Positions 9,460-19,376 of a stretch of 64,000 nt of DNA are shown here, one piece after another. The notes beneath the pieces are model-generated. The model was not told where the DNA came from. It saw only the letters and a program-made list of their open reading frames with translations, and did no database searches. Positions within the stretch are counted from its first letter, which is position 1. Each line of letters opens with the position of its first letter. Source of the stretch: Lachancea thermotolerans CBS 6340 (Eukaryota; Ascomycota; Saccharomycetes; Saccharomycetales; Saccharomycetaceae); NCBI RefSeq assembly GCF_000142805.1, contig NC_013078.1:829707-893706 (forward strand), given 5' to 3'. A program made the position numbers and the translations under genes.

Positions 9460-10971
9460 TCACAAGCAATATTTAAAGTCCAAAGCTTCGTCGCCAATTC
9501 TCTCCTTCTTTGTGTCCTTTTTGGTCCCCGCCAAAATCGCAGCTTTATCCTTGTTGAGCTTGACCAGCCAAGCTATCTGAACTGCTGTCAGAATATTGGA
9601 AAGAACAATACAGCCTAGGGAAAATGAGTTACCAAAGACATACGGTGACTTTGTGTAGACCTGTCCCACAATAGCGCCTGAAAGGTTTCCAAGAGTTTGG
9701 TTAAGTCCCAGAGCCGTTGCTCTCTTGTAATGAGGAGCAACGTTGTTGGTCAGCCACGTAATGTTTAGGCCCGTCCCAGTGTAAAGCGAGAATGTGATCA
9801 GGTAGCAGGCAAAGTATTTGACCGCGTTGTTGTCGACCGCGAGCAGGATGATATAGCCTGTCGCACCTAGTATGTTGTAACAGAAGAAGACTGGACCTCT
9901 GACCTGCAGACGGTCACTCACATAAGCAGATACCATGAACACAATGGCGGCAAGAATGTACACCGGCACGCTCATGTATTGAGCTTCGCGTGAACTGTAA
10001 CCCAACCCCAACTTTAGGATCGCTGTGAGAAATGTACTGAAGCCGTAGAGGATAATGTCCTGGCAGAATTGGATTACAAAAGCGAAGTAAGTTTTGAAGT
10101 CTTTGAATGCCAGCCAGACTTGACCCCAGCTAAAGGCTGGATCCGCACCCATATATTGAATTCTTTGCTTCTCCCGGATTTGCATGAGGCTGAGCTCTCG
10201 CTCATTTAGAAACTTCATTTTGTCCAGGTTGTCTGGTAGCCCAAAAAATAGCCAGAAGGAGGCACAAACGGAAATCAGGCCTTCAATAATGTAGAGCCAT
10301 CTCCAACCCTCAAGACCTCCTGCATTGTTCACGGAGGCCAGCCCAGTGGCAATGAGTCCGCCAAAAGCACCAGATAATGCAGATGATCCGAAGAAAAAGG
10401 CAATCCTTTTAGCTTGCTCCTTGGGCTTGTACATCATGGTGATCAGCAAGGTCATTGCAGGAAAGAAACCGCCCTCAAAAGTCCCTAGCAGAATTCTCGT
10501 TGCGAGCAAAGAGTGATAACTTTTGACAAAACCGCTTGAAAGTGTGATGACCGACCAACAGAATACCAAAATAGACATATAGTAGCGAGGTTTTGCGATC
10601 TTTAGTAGCCATACGGCTGGTAATTCTGCTGCGAGGTACGTGGAGTAAAACACAGAAACTGCATTGGAGTATTGATGGGAAGTTAGCCGCAAATCTTCTT
10701 TCATTCCGGAGGTGTAAGCGTTTCCAATGTTTGAACGATCCAAAGCTGAAAGGAAGTACATAAAAGCCAGCATTGGGAGCAGGCGCGTGTCTAACTTTCT
10801 TGTTAGTGCACTCTCATCTTGGGGATCAATGTAATACTCTTCCTCGATGACATGTTCGGCCAGTTCTTCTGAGAGCTCTGCATCGTCGTGAATCGAAACC
10901 TTGATGGGGTCTTTTGTTGCTACTGAGTGCGTTGTCTCCATCTGCACTGTCTTTACTAAGCCTATAGCCAT
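9460..10971 (-). CDS. MFS permease, anion:cation symporter (Dal5/Tna1-like) family
   Basis: 503 residues with about 12 membrane segments. The N-terminal cytosolic part is acidic, and the first segments carry LPMLAFMYFLSALDRSNIGNAY, the signature of the ACS group (allantoate, nicotinate, biotin and cysteine permeases). The central loop falls around residues 250-285 and the C-tail is basic. Within the group it looks nearest to Tna1-type transporters, but substrate cannot be read from sequence. It is convergent with the 5-oxoprolinase gene (290 bp apart) and divergent from the Zn-cluster regulator, a usual arrangement for a permease and its own regulator. I infer import of a carboxylate such as 5-oxoproline or a D-amino-acid derivative. 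Intact frame with a good ATG at 10971. Confidence 0.85.
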   Translation of the reverse strand: MAIGLVKTVQMETTHSVATKDPIKVSIHDDAELSEELAEHVIEEEYYIDPQDESALTRKLDTRLLPMLAFMYFLSALDRSNIGNAYTSGMKEDLRLTSHQYSNAVSVFYSTYLAAELPAVWLLKIAKPRYYMSILVFCWSVITLSSGFVKSYHSLLATRILLGTFEGGFFPAMTLLITMMYKPKEQAKRIAFFFGSSALSGAFGGLIATGLASVNNAGGLEGWRWLYIIEGLISVCASFWLFFGLPDNLDKMKFLNERELSLMQIREKQRIQYMGADPAFSWGQVWLAFKDFKTYFAFVIQFCQDIILYGFSTFLTAILKLGLGYSSREAQYMSVPVYILAAIVFMVSAYVSDRLQVRGPVFFCYNILGATGYIILLAVDNNAVKYFACYLITFSLYTGTGLNITWLTNNVAPHYKRATALGLNQTLGNLSGAIVGQVYTKSPYVFGNSFSLGCIVLSNILTAVQIAWLVKLNKDKAAILAGTKKDTKKERIGDEALDFKYCL

Positions 10972-11317
10972 AAGCTTGGTACTACTACAACCACTGGTGC
11001 TCTTTGCATTGCAACTTTATACTCCATGTGTCCCAAATCGGGATCTGTTCGAGCAAGCCCATTTCTACTATCTCTAGCGATCCCACGTCGGCATTTATGG
11101 GGTTGAAAAGACCGCCAAGCTCCTCAATCAATGCAACCGTGCTTATATAATAGAGTAACCACATGACTCAATTATTTATCTGGCTGTGCCAAACTGCTTG
11201 AATGGACTCTGAACCAGCAACTACACCAATACGACTGAGCTCTTCAAGTGAGTGAGCTCGGGGAACTGGAACGCAGAAGCCATCTCCAATGACGCCTCAA
11301 TCGTGAGACTGAATCCA
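10972..11317. promoter_or_regulatory. divergent promoter between permease and Zn2Cys6 regulator
   Basis: A 346-bp shared intergenic region. It holds a perfect Gcn4-type site TGACTCA at 11164-11170 and a TATA-like TATATAA just before it (about 11144-11150). Gcn4 (general amino-acid control) binds TGASTCA, so amino-acid starvation control is plausible. A GTG-initiated in-frame extension of the regulator covers 11252-11317 but has no ATG. Confidence 0.5.
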
Positions 11318-13384
11318 ATGCCTCGCAAGAAGATGATGAAAGCTTGTATAAAATGCAAGCAACGCAAGAAAAAATGCTCGGGACAGCTCCCCTGCGATTA
11401 CTGTGTTAAGATAGAGCAGCCTGGAGGATGTGAGTACCGCACGAGAACGAAATCCAAGGTGGTAAAAGTGACCGAACGATACATATCTTCATTAAAAAAC
11501 AAGATTCGTGCCCTCGAAGCTGAACTAGCCAAGGCTTCTGAGGGCCCCGACAGCGAGGGCTGCCTGGAGGACGGAGCGACCTCGGCAGAAGTCAACCCCT
11601 TGATAGAGCCTGAGTTCAGGCTTACACCTGACCTAGACAGCCCAAAACAAGAAAGCTTGACGATCGGCTCAGTCGAGCACTGTGTTCAAGCGAGCCAACA
11701 TTCAAAACAATTTTTGGGAATGTCCTCGTGTGTGCAATACTTAGCAAAGCTGAAGCAATCATTGGTAAACTCTTGCGGAAGCTCTACGGAGCATTTTGTA
11801 GCTACGGATGGCGGCTGGCCCCCAAATGATCTCGATATAAATCGAAGTTTCGTTGAGAACGTGGCAACAAAGGAACTTCCTGACCTAAGAAAAGCTAAAG
11901 AGCTTATTGAGATTGCTCATGAAATTATCGGCGCCGACTACATGTTTTTGGAGACCGGTTATTTTGAGGACACCGCACAACACCTCATTTGTAAGAACCC
12001 ACCGCCACTTCAATCAGAGGCCATTATTGAATACACAACAGAGCTACTTAGACTTGTAGCACATCTCGCTCTGGGTTCACTTTTCGATAAAGAAAATGCT
12101 GAGTCAAGGTCTTTGGGATTAAAGTATCATAGAACCACGTTGCTACTCTATAGCGAGTTGGTGAAAACATATGATTGTGCTGCCAGTACATCGCTCATAC
12201 TATCGCTATTGTATATGGCGTACTTCTCTTTGTCTTTGAACAAAGCTACCTCGGCGTTTGTTATGACAGGCAGTGCCATACGAACAATGTTTACGCTGGG
12301 CCTTCACAAAAGAACAAAAACTATTGTTGAAAACCGAGTTTTTTGGCTATGCTTTATCTACGATAGACTCTTGGCCGTTAGATTCGGGTTTCCTTTGATG
12401 ATAGATGAACGCAATATCAACATTCCGCTTCTCACTGAGGTTGATGACAACTTGACAGCAGTCTCTCTGGACATCTACCACTTTGTTTCTCAGGTTCGTC
12501 TTGCAAAAATTACAACCCAAATCATCACGAAAATTTACACGCGAAACCCATACTCATTTCTTCATAACTGCCACGCAGTTCTAAAGCAGCTGAAAAATTG
12601 GTTTGAATCTTTGCCAGCAGAATTGAAGTTTGATTACAACGATATCAAAACTGCAACGACCCGATCGACCTTCAACCTCCATATCAATTATAATTATTCG
12701 ATCATAATAGCTACTAGACCTGTCCTGCTCTACGTTTTCAACAGTATTCTCACGGAGAACCGAACCAAAGAGAAGATATATGAAGCGCGTCAACTTGAAC
12801 TGATATCGGTGCTGCTGGAGTCATGTGTTCAAGCTGCAGAGATCCAAAGTCGAATATTGGCAAAGTTATATTATGACGGTAAGTTGGCCAATCGTTCGTT
12901 CTTAGATTGTCACTATATCTTTAGTGCAACAACCGTTCTTATTTTAACGGGCTACTGTTCGATGCTTTCAGGAGAATCCATTGCTTTTTCTGGAGATATT
13001 GAAGGCCTTTTTGATTTCATACAGCACAATCTCAAGATACTGCAGGGGCTCTCAGAGTACAACCTTGCCGCTAAAAACTTCAACAAGCAATTAACGGAGT
13101 TAATAGACATGATGAGCTCAGATGAGGTAGTAAAAGCTCTAGCAACAGGGCGTTCCCAGAATGACCCCACCTCTGTTGATTTTCAGCAGGCCGTTGCAAG
13201 TCCGCGTCCCATGTCACGAATTCTAAGGAAGAGGGGAAATAATCCGCCGAAAGATTTTGAAGAAATCGGCTACGTGGATCTTTCTCAGTTGGTCAACAAT
13301 ATGGACGCCGAATTTCGCTCAGGATCAACTACAGACTTGTTCTTAGATGAAGACTTCATGAATTATGCAAGTGGTTCCCTTTGA
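11318..13384 (+). CDS. Zn2Cys6 binuclear cluster transcription factor
   Basis: 688 residues from the first in-frame ATG; the longer open frame upstream would need GTG. The Gal4-type zinc cluster is at the extreme N-terminus, with cysteines at residues 10, 13, 20, 26, 29 and 38 (C-x2-C-x6-C-x5-C-x2-C-x8-C) and basic residues between the second and third. A short coiled-coil-like linker/dimerisation segment follows at about 55-75. The middle region (about 200-520) has the alpha-helical fungal-specific regulatory domain character, and the acidic C-tail could be an activation region. I cannot assign an orthologue. Its divergent placement to the permease and its position between 5-oxoprolinase and a DUF1445 enzyme make it the obvious candidate regulator of this neighbourhood. 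Confidence 0.9.
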   Translation: MPRKKMMKACIKCKQRKKKCSGQLPCDYCVKIEQPGGCEYRTRTKSKVVKVTERYISSLKNKIRALEAELAKASEGPDSEGCLEDGATSAEVNPLIEPEFRLTPDLDSPKQESLTIGSVEHCVQASQHSKQFLGMSSCVQYLAKLKQSLVNSCGSSTEHFVATDGGWPPNDLDINRSFVENVATKELPDLRKAKELIEIAHEIIGADYMFLETGYFEDTAQHLICKNPPPLQSEAIIEYTTELLRLVAHLALGSLFDKENAESRSLGLKYHRTTLLLYSELVKTYDCAASTSLILSLLYMAYFSLSLNKATSAFVMTGSAIRTMFTLGLHKRTKTIVENRVFWLCFIYDRLLAVRFGFPLMIDERNINIPLLTEVDDNLTAVSLDIYHFVSQVRLAKITTQIITKIYTRNPYSFLHNCHAVLKQLKNWFESLPAELKFDYNDIKTATTRSTFNLHINYNYSIIIATRPVLLYVFNSILTENRTKEKIYEARQLELISVLLESCVQAAEIQSRILAKLYYDGKLANRSFLDCHYIFSATTVLILTGYCSMLSGESIAFSGDIEGLFDFIQHNLKILQGLSEYNLAAKNFNKQLTELIDMMSSDEVVKALATGRSQNDPTSVDFQQAVASPRPMSRILRKRGNNPPKDFEEIGYVDLSQLVNNMDAEFRSGSTTDLFLDEDFMNYASGSL

Positions 13385-13612
13385 GGCTTCTGCATATGGA
13401 TTTAAAGCCTAATAATCAAAATGTATGGCGCTCTTCAATGGCTTCACTTTTCTTTTCAAATGTATCTTCAAGATAATAGCTTACGCCATATATTCTCGGG
13501 AGAGGTGTACCTAAAGACGCTTGAGCGGTCCCGTTTATTTAGTTCACTTATTTCGCCATCAATTGCTAGTACGAAATATCTCCGCACTTGATTCAATGAC
13601 AGTTAAGTTTTT

Positions 13613-14416
13613 CTAGCACCAATCTACATCTGTTGCATCTAATATAAGCATATGCCCAGGCGTATGGCCGATTACAGAACCTTCAATACGATCTCCGACT
13701 GTCGTAACTGCCAGTTGCGGTGTGACTCCGCACGCCCAGAACATTGGTATCTCTTGTTCACCAATGTCTATCGGGTCGCCATAGTCTGGCTTTTGGAGAT
13801 CTTCTATTCCCAGGCGTTTTGCCCCGTCATAGCCCCAGTCGAGAGGTTCTCCATGCGTCTTTTTGAACTTTCTGGTTATTTCTCTCACGATTTCAACTTC
13901 CGTTAGTTTATAGGGTCTCATGCTTACCACGTAAGGGCATTGGTGAAAAATCCCGGCTGAGTCAAGGAACTTGGTAGTCCTAAACATGGACACGTTTTTA
14001 TTGTAAAGGACATTTTTCGGCACAAGCCCGGCCTTTTCCAATGCATGTTCAAAAGTGAAGGAGCACCCTATAAGAAAACCAACATGGTCGCTGGACCATT
14101 CATTAACGCAATTGTTCTTTTGCTGCACGAGTTTGCCTCTTGAGTAGACGTTGTACCGTGGGAAATCGGTGCGGATATCAAACGTGCCCTGTTTAATGAG
14201 GCTGGCGTGATTTCTGAGAAATTGGGGCCCACCTTCAGTTTTTGAGAGAATTGGGCAGGCTACAGGGTTTCTGGTACAAAGATCTTCAAAACTTTCAGCT
14301 ACACATTTGGGCAATATCAGCAAATTTGCTTGAATATACCCTGGCAACACGCCTGACGTCGGCCCAGTGTGAATTTCTTTACGACAAAGCTCTCTGAAGG
14401 ACTCAGGATTTGACAT
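13613..14416 (-). CDS. DUF1445/UPF0317 family protein, putative D-glutamate cyclase
   Basis: 267 residues from the ATG at 14416; a further 12 upstream codons would need a TTG start. The full-length pattern of the DUF1445 (YcsI/UPF0317) family is present: HTGPTSGVLPGYIQANL near the N-terminus, NPVACPIL at about 50-57, DIRTDFPRYNVY at 80-91, GCSFTFEHAL at 117-126, VVSMRP at 163-168, HGEP at 188-191, FWACGVTPQ at 226-234 and THTPGHM-like HTPGHM at 251-256. The mammalian mitochondrial relative (DGLUCY) contains this domain and converts D-glutamate to 5-oxo-D-proline. In bacteria the family often sits with 5-oxoprolinase genes. Here it is convergent with the Zn-cluster regulator and 4.4 kb from 5-oxoprolinase. 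No mitochondrial presequence is evident from the chosen start. Function is family-based inference. Confidence 0.85.
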   Translation of the reverse strand: MSNPESFRELCRKEIHTGPTSGVLPGYIQANLLILPKCVAESFEDLCTRNPVACPILSKTEGGPQFLRNHASLIKQGTFDIRTDFPRYNVYSRGKLVQQKNNCVNEWSSDHVGFLIGCSFTFEHALEKAGLVPKNVLYNKNVSMFRTTKFLDSAGIFHQCPYVVSMRPYKLTEVEIVREITRKFKKTHGEPLDWGYDGAKRLGIEDLQKPDYGDPIDIGEQEIPMFWACGVTPQLAVTTVGDRIEGSVIGHTPGHMLILDATDVDWC

Positions 14417-15282
14417 AGTGTCCCTGAGGCTGCTAAGCAATGAACGTTTCAATGAGAAGTTATCTTACGCAAGTTCTAATATACATTACACTTATCTGGC
14501 GCTCTTAACTTTATCAATAAGGGGAAGGCATGGAAAAAAGCATAGAGGCGGCGATTTCGCAAGTAAAATTGCCGAAACCTTATTCAGCAAAGTAACAAGG
14601 GAGGCAAAAGAAACGGTACCCAAGCCTGCGTGAAGTTCAATAGCTTGCTAAAGCTTTTAAATGTGCATGTCATAAGTTAGCTCTTGACGAGTATTCGATG
14701 CCCACATAGTTCGGCTTGCGGGAAACACCCCAGACAAACTCTCTAGGCTGCTTCCCCCACGCAAATTCATTGAATTTCTTTGAATTTCTATAGTGCGCTT
14801 TTCAAATTTGGTACATGATGCGCATTTTGAAGACTACAAGGAGAGGCTGCTACGATCTTGGGTTGTTTTATTGAATGTTATGTCATCCTTTACATTTCTC
14901 CGAATCATGGTAGTTTGTCACTCAACCGCAATCCTCATGATATTAAGAAAATTTTAAGTTGGGAGAGATCAAAGCTGAACGTATGATTTCAGAGCTTAAC
15001 TATACTGCCAAAAAGGCGCCGCGATAACACTTACATTTTCATTCCTAGTCCATCTTTATAGCATCTGTCTCGAATCTTGCATGTGACTAAAAGTTCACGT
15101 TGAAAAAGTCCGGCTGCGATCTAACATGCTTAATGGAAAGGTAGATTGGGTAAACGGCATGGAACGGAGCTCACTGGCAGGCATTGAGAATTCAAACGCC
15201 CTCCGATCTTAAACGGTCTTCAGAAATAGACTGATATGGACTTTATCTCAATGGGCAAAAAAACCCCTTTTTTTATGTTGGT
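14417..15282. other. intergenic region
   Basis: No gene, tRNA or repeat recognised. A short plus-strand frame at 14418-14633 begins with GTG and overlaps the DUF1445 start region; it has no recognisable character. Confidence 0.4.
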
Positions 15283-15573
15283 GTGGCTCTAGGTTTAGGG
15301 CCCTCTGTATTTTCAGCAATAAGTCGCGAAAACTTTAAATTTGCACCATGTATAGCAACTTTTGTGTCGATGGTCCTTTGGTCGAAACATGCCGAAGTTG
15401 TCGGTGGGAATATTGAATGCTTACTCGAGAGCGTTGCGATGAGGCGGCCTGGGATAGACGCCCAGGAGTGGGACAAAGTTGCAGGAGATGTCAGTGAGCA
15501 ATTATATGCCCTGAAAGCATGGAACAGCCCATACTGCGTTTACGATGGTGAGCATTGCTACCGCCTTTTATGA
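15283..15573 (+). pseudogene. DUP-family relic (5'-truncated)
   Basis: A 96-codon open frame without an ATG; the frame opens at GTG. The second half carries the DUP-family (PF00674) core: a Gly-Ile-Asp then W-D-K-V-A-G-D segment, an L..L.AWNSPY step and YDGEHCYRLL. This matches the conserved W-D-x-IA...TPYFFYDGxxCYxFF block of the DUP array at 32-38 kb. The N-terminal half is poorly preserved and the frame stops directly after the core, so the protein would lack the C-terminal tail. A run of T at 15267-15274 upstream may be where the original frame was lost. Confidence 0.6.
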
Positions 15574-15625
15574 GAGATTGTGATGTTCCCTAACAATCAG
15601 ATAGAGCTGCCGGATTGGCAATCCT

Positions 15626-16294
15626 TTGCCTTCGCGAAAACACGCCTCTTTACTAAACAGACGCTTCCGGAAGGCTGCTAAAGAAGACACTAGCTGCTTA
15701 ATTGAAGCACGCAGTATTTATCAGCAATGCGTTCAACGCTGGTGGGGCAGCTTCATCAAAGGTAAAGAGGGTGAACTTGATACATCATCAAAGAATTGGC
15801 TGCCCAAGCACAAATATCGATGCAAATTGTTATGGTTGATCATGAGCTTCTCTGATGCAATTACTGATCTCAGAGAACCATCTGGGGTGGCTTTACTTAT
15901 GGCCCACGCCATTATTTTCAGTATTTTGAGGAAAAGTTTGATTTGTCTGACCTTTTTTATCCAAGCCTTGATTTGTTTTGTGGCCTTTTGCGTTGCTCGA
16001 GTGCAGGAACTGTCAGAAGAGAACAAAATGAAACTTTGGGCTATCATTACTGACTTAGAACCAAAGCATGACGCCGCTGCTTGGGACGATATAGCTAGGC
16101 ACATGAACCAAAATCTCAATTCTCACAAACCTAGCGACTTTCGCGGGCTCTTCTACGATGGCAAGGATTGTAAAAAGGCATTTCAAAAGTATTACTCATC
16201 GTCATTATTGGCGGCTGAAAATTACAAAGACTTCAAGCCGTACATTAAAGCGACCATTTGTGCAACTCAGGATCAATCAGCGACTTTATGTTAA
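15626..16294 (+). pseudogene. divergent DUP-family gene, start codon uncertain
   Basis: A 222-codon frame that opens at TTG; the first in-frame ATG is at 15842, which would leave 151 residues. Two hydrophobic segments (about residues 91-107 and 108-124 of the long frame) precede a DUP core: an acidic GLEP-like turn, AAAWDDIARHMNQNL, then FYDGKDCKKAFQKYY. That order (two membrane spans, then the W-D-x-IA and YDG-x-x-C blocks) is the DUP/COS layout. It lies 52 bp after another DUP relic in the same orientation. Loss of an ATG for the N-terminal part suggests decay, although an internal start could still give a shorter membrane protein. S. cerevisiae relatives (Cos, DUP240) are membrane proteins; Cos proteins promote sorting of cargo into multivesicular bodies. 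Confidence 0.55.
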
Positions 16295-17669
16295 GTTCTG
16301 GCAGGTAAGGTATCAAAATAGAATATTTCCAATTAGATTTAGCCGATAATGTCACAGACTTCACGTACAAAAAGCTGATAAAAGTATTGTACTTTGACTG
16401 GGGTTGATTCAGGTTGATATACGACCCACGACGGCTCAAGACATCGACGACAGCTCTATGAAATGTTAAGTACGAATTTAGTTGATAGCCTTGGCGATAC
16501 CTTCAAAGAAGGGGTTACCTTTGGTTTGAGACTCGTAAGCTGCTACAAAAATGCTCGAAACTGGCACCCTTTGAGCCGGTATTAGTGAAACGATTTACAG
16601 TCACTCCATATTCACATTTAAATCAAACGGAACAGGATTTTATTATGAAAATATGTGAATTTCGGCCATAATTATATCAGTTCGACACAACACTGATAAC
16701 GGTTCTCTTGATAATCTAAAATTCGGGCAATACACTAATTAGATACTTTCCATTTGTCAGACTCGCATAATGGCCCGTGCTCGTGCTACACAAACCATGA
16801 CTTCCTGCTACGAGACAGCTCCACTCTAATGCGAAAATTTGGCGCTGTTGGCTTACTAACCCCAGGAGGCTTACACAAACTCGTGATGATAGCTAATGAA
16901 AACTTTCTTTTTGCCTATGTAGTTTTTCTGCACTTGCTTGGCGCCGAGATGTTGTCATTTTTCTAAATACAGTACTTGAGTATTCGAAACTAAAAGTTAA
17001 GAATTTTGGTTTTAGAAGCGGCTAGTGCTTGATTTAAAACTTGAGCTGTCTGGCAGAATGGCTTAAGGTTTGAAGTTAAATAATTGGTTTGTCTCTCCCT
17101 CCCCCTAGTATGAAGTAATTGTTTTGACTCAGAAATTTCAAAGAATCATTCATAAAAGAAGTCAGACTATGTGTCGGCATATGCTCTTCCAAAAGAACAG
17201 GAAAATACTCTATTTCATGTCGAACGTGACCGCTCACTGTTTAGTTTGCTTAATACGTAGATAATTAAAGCTTCCTAATCAAGTTATGCATAGAAGTTAC
17301 GTTAAAGGATTTTAAGCCAACAAAAAATTCCATGTAATAAAGCACCTCATATGGAAAATACAATAAACGCCAGTAACCATTCTCTAAATTCATACGTCAG
17401 CTGCAAAATAATTTGATTTGTTCTCAATTCTAGTCTCTGCACGGCTTGGAAATACCGGCATTAAATTAAGACTTTCAAAGGCGCAAGGCTCTTCGTATAT
17501 ATCTAAGATGATCATACAATCAAAGGCGATTGGGGCCAGAAGAGATTTTTTGTACTCGAACTATGTTGAGCATTTGATTGAAAATAAAACCCAAGCCTTT
17601 TGTTAGGCACTGCCTTTCGGTTGGCTTGCGGTTTTATTTTGTCATCACTTTCGAAGGTAATTTCTCCCG
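16295..17669. other. intergenic region
   Basis: About 1.4 kb of AT-rich sequence with only short frames (under 70 codons). Nothing recognised on either strand. Confidence 0.4.
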
Positions 17670-19376
17670 CTACATAGCTATCTTCCGTTTAGAAACAAAA
17701 ATGCTGCAAAGAAAAGCAATAGCCGATGACCCTAATGCCATCCAGAATGCGTTTTTTATCGAATCGCTCAAGATATACCCCATCTCGGAGCGGGGGCCGT
17801 CAAAATGGTCCATTCGATAAGATGCAATGCCATCCAGCCTGTCATATTCTTCGAGAGAAAGACCACCATGCTTCATCTTATTGTTCATAGACGTTGAAAA
17901 TACCATGGTAGAGAGAATACTACCTAATGTAGTACCAAGAGATTTAAGTAGCGCATTCACGGATGTAGTTTCAAGTAAATCAGCTCCATAGGAGGGGTTG
18001 CCTTTGTCAAGCTGAACATGACACGCGATTAAAGCGGATGGCAACACGAATCCTAACGCAACTCCAGGAAGAATCAATACACCAATTTGAGTGTGTTTAG
18101 TAGATTTGTTATCAAGCAGCGTCATAAGGCCACCTCCCAAAACTCCCATTGCGCTACCAAAGACTAAAAGGGGCTTAATATGACCAGTTTTTTTTGTAAG
18201 GATTCCACTCGCAATAGAAAACACAACAGTAGATACTAGAATTGGAATAAGATGCAGGCCAGCTTTCCAAGCGGAAAATCCGTAAACAAGCTGGAAAAAT
18301 TGGACGCTGTAAATCATTTGCACATTGTACGCAACTGTTGAGAAGAATCCAGTGAAATTTGAGAGTAAAATACTTCGATTAGACATTATTTCCCAGCTCA
18401 AAAGTGGCCTGAAACTGTCCTGTGTCTTTATTTGTTCAAACACTTTAAAGTCGTAAACCAAAGAAATTGCAATCAACAAAACTCCTATAATAATGAAAGA
18501 AATAACAATCCCTGAGTTCCAAGCGTGGGTTTGACCGCCAAAAGTCAAAGCCAAGAGGAAAAGCAGCCAGCCGGCAGTGAAAGAGATAAATGATAAGATA
18601 TCAAAACCAAATAACAGCTGTTGTAGAACTTTTTTGGGCGATTTCTTGACCGGGTGAAAACTTGAAACCTTTTTGAATGTATTACCGAACTTCTCTAGCA
18701 AGTTTACCCCCTCTGGATTGTAGAAAAAAACAAATATTGCAATTGCTAGTCCACCAATGGGTAAGTTGATGTAAAAGCACCACCTCCATGTAACATGCGT
18801 AGTGAAGGCACCACCCAGAAAGGGTCCAACAATGGAGGCGACAGCAAAAGTACAATTAAGAAGTGACAAAACTAAAGGGCGAGATTTCTCGTCAACAAGC
18901 TGACACCCTATAACTAAACTCAGTGTTTGGAGGCCACTTCCGCCTATCCCTGCGACCACTCTACCAGCAATCAACATATTCATAGAGTTTGCAAGAGCAG
19001 ATATCAGAGAGCCTGCTTCAAAAAGTATGATACAACTTACCACACTAATTCTGGGGCCAAGTACGGCAGACAGCCTAGCCCATAACAGGCTGAAAAGTGC
19101 ATTAGGTAGAGAATAGCCTGTAACAATCCAACCGCTTTTGGTATAGTCCCCAAAAGTCTTGCACACAGTATCGATGATGGTCCCAACAATAAGGACATCC
19201 AATGCCGTTACAAACATGGACAGCCCAAGGGAAAACAAGCTCAAAAAGAGTTTAACTTTGTTTATTTTTGGTCTATCGAGTGTAATGCATCTTTTATGCT
19301 TAAGAGATAGATCATCGCTCTCACCAGATATCTTTCTGTCTCTATCAGAATGTATCCCAGTCTCTATATCAGACAT
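17670..19376 (-). CDS. DHA2-family (14-spanner) drug:H+ antiporter-like MFS protein
   Basis: 568 residues from the ATG at 19376; 16 upstream codons in the same frame would need TTG. It has an N-terminal polar tail of about 45 residues, then around 14 membrane segments. DHA2 hallmarks include ALDVLIVGTIID in TM1, SGWIVTGYSL in TM2, a degenerate motif A (ARLSAVLGPR), and the motif C region GPFLGGAFT followed by WRWCFYINLPIGG at the end of TM5/TM6. Relatives include Azr1, Sge1 and the vacuolar basic amino-acid transporters Vba1-3/5; the substrate could be a drug, dye or basic amino acid. The loop between TM6 and TM7 is basic. The gene stands alone, with long non-coding stretches on both sides. 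Confidence 0.88.
   Translation of the reverse strand: MSDIETGIHSDRDRKISGESDDLSLKHKRCITLDRPKINKVKLFLSLFSLGLSMFVTALDVLIVGTIIDTVCKTFGDYTKSGWIVTGYSLPNALFSLLWARLSAVLGPRISVVSCIILFEAGSLISALANSMNMLIAGRVVAGIGGSGLQTLSLVIGCQLVDEKSRPLVLSLLNCTFAVASIVGPFLGGAFTTHVTWRWCFYINLPIGGLAIAIFVFFYNPEGVNLLEKFGNTFKKVSSFHPVKKSPKKVLQQLLFGFDILSFISFTAGWLLFLLALTFGGQTHAWNSGIVISFIIIGVLLIAISLVYDFKVFEQIKTQDSFRPLLSWEIMSNRSILLSNFTGFFSTVAYNVQMIYSVQFFQLVYGFSAWKAGLHLIPILVSTVVFSIASGILTKKTGHIKPLLVFGSAMGVLGGGLMTLLDNKSTKHTQIGVLILPGVALGFVLPSALIACHVQLDKGNPSYGADLLETTSVNALLKSLGTTLGSILSTMVFSTSMNNKMKHGGLSLEEYDRLDGIASYRMDHFDGPRSEMGYILSDSIKNAFWMALGSSAIAFLCSIFVSKRKIAM

Noticed and set aside
11252-11317. N-terminal extension of the Zn2Cys6 regulator
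   Set aside because: It opens at GTG with no in-frame ATG. The ATG at 11318 places the zinc cluster at residues 10-38 as usual.
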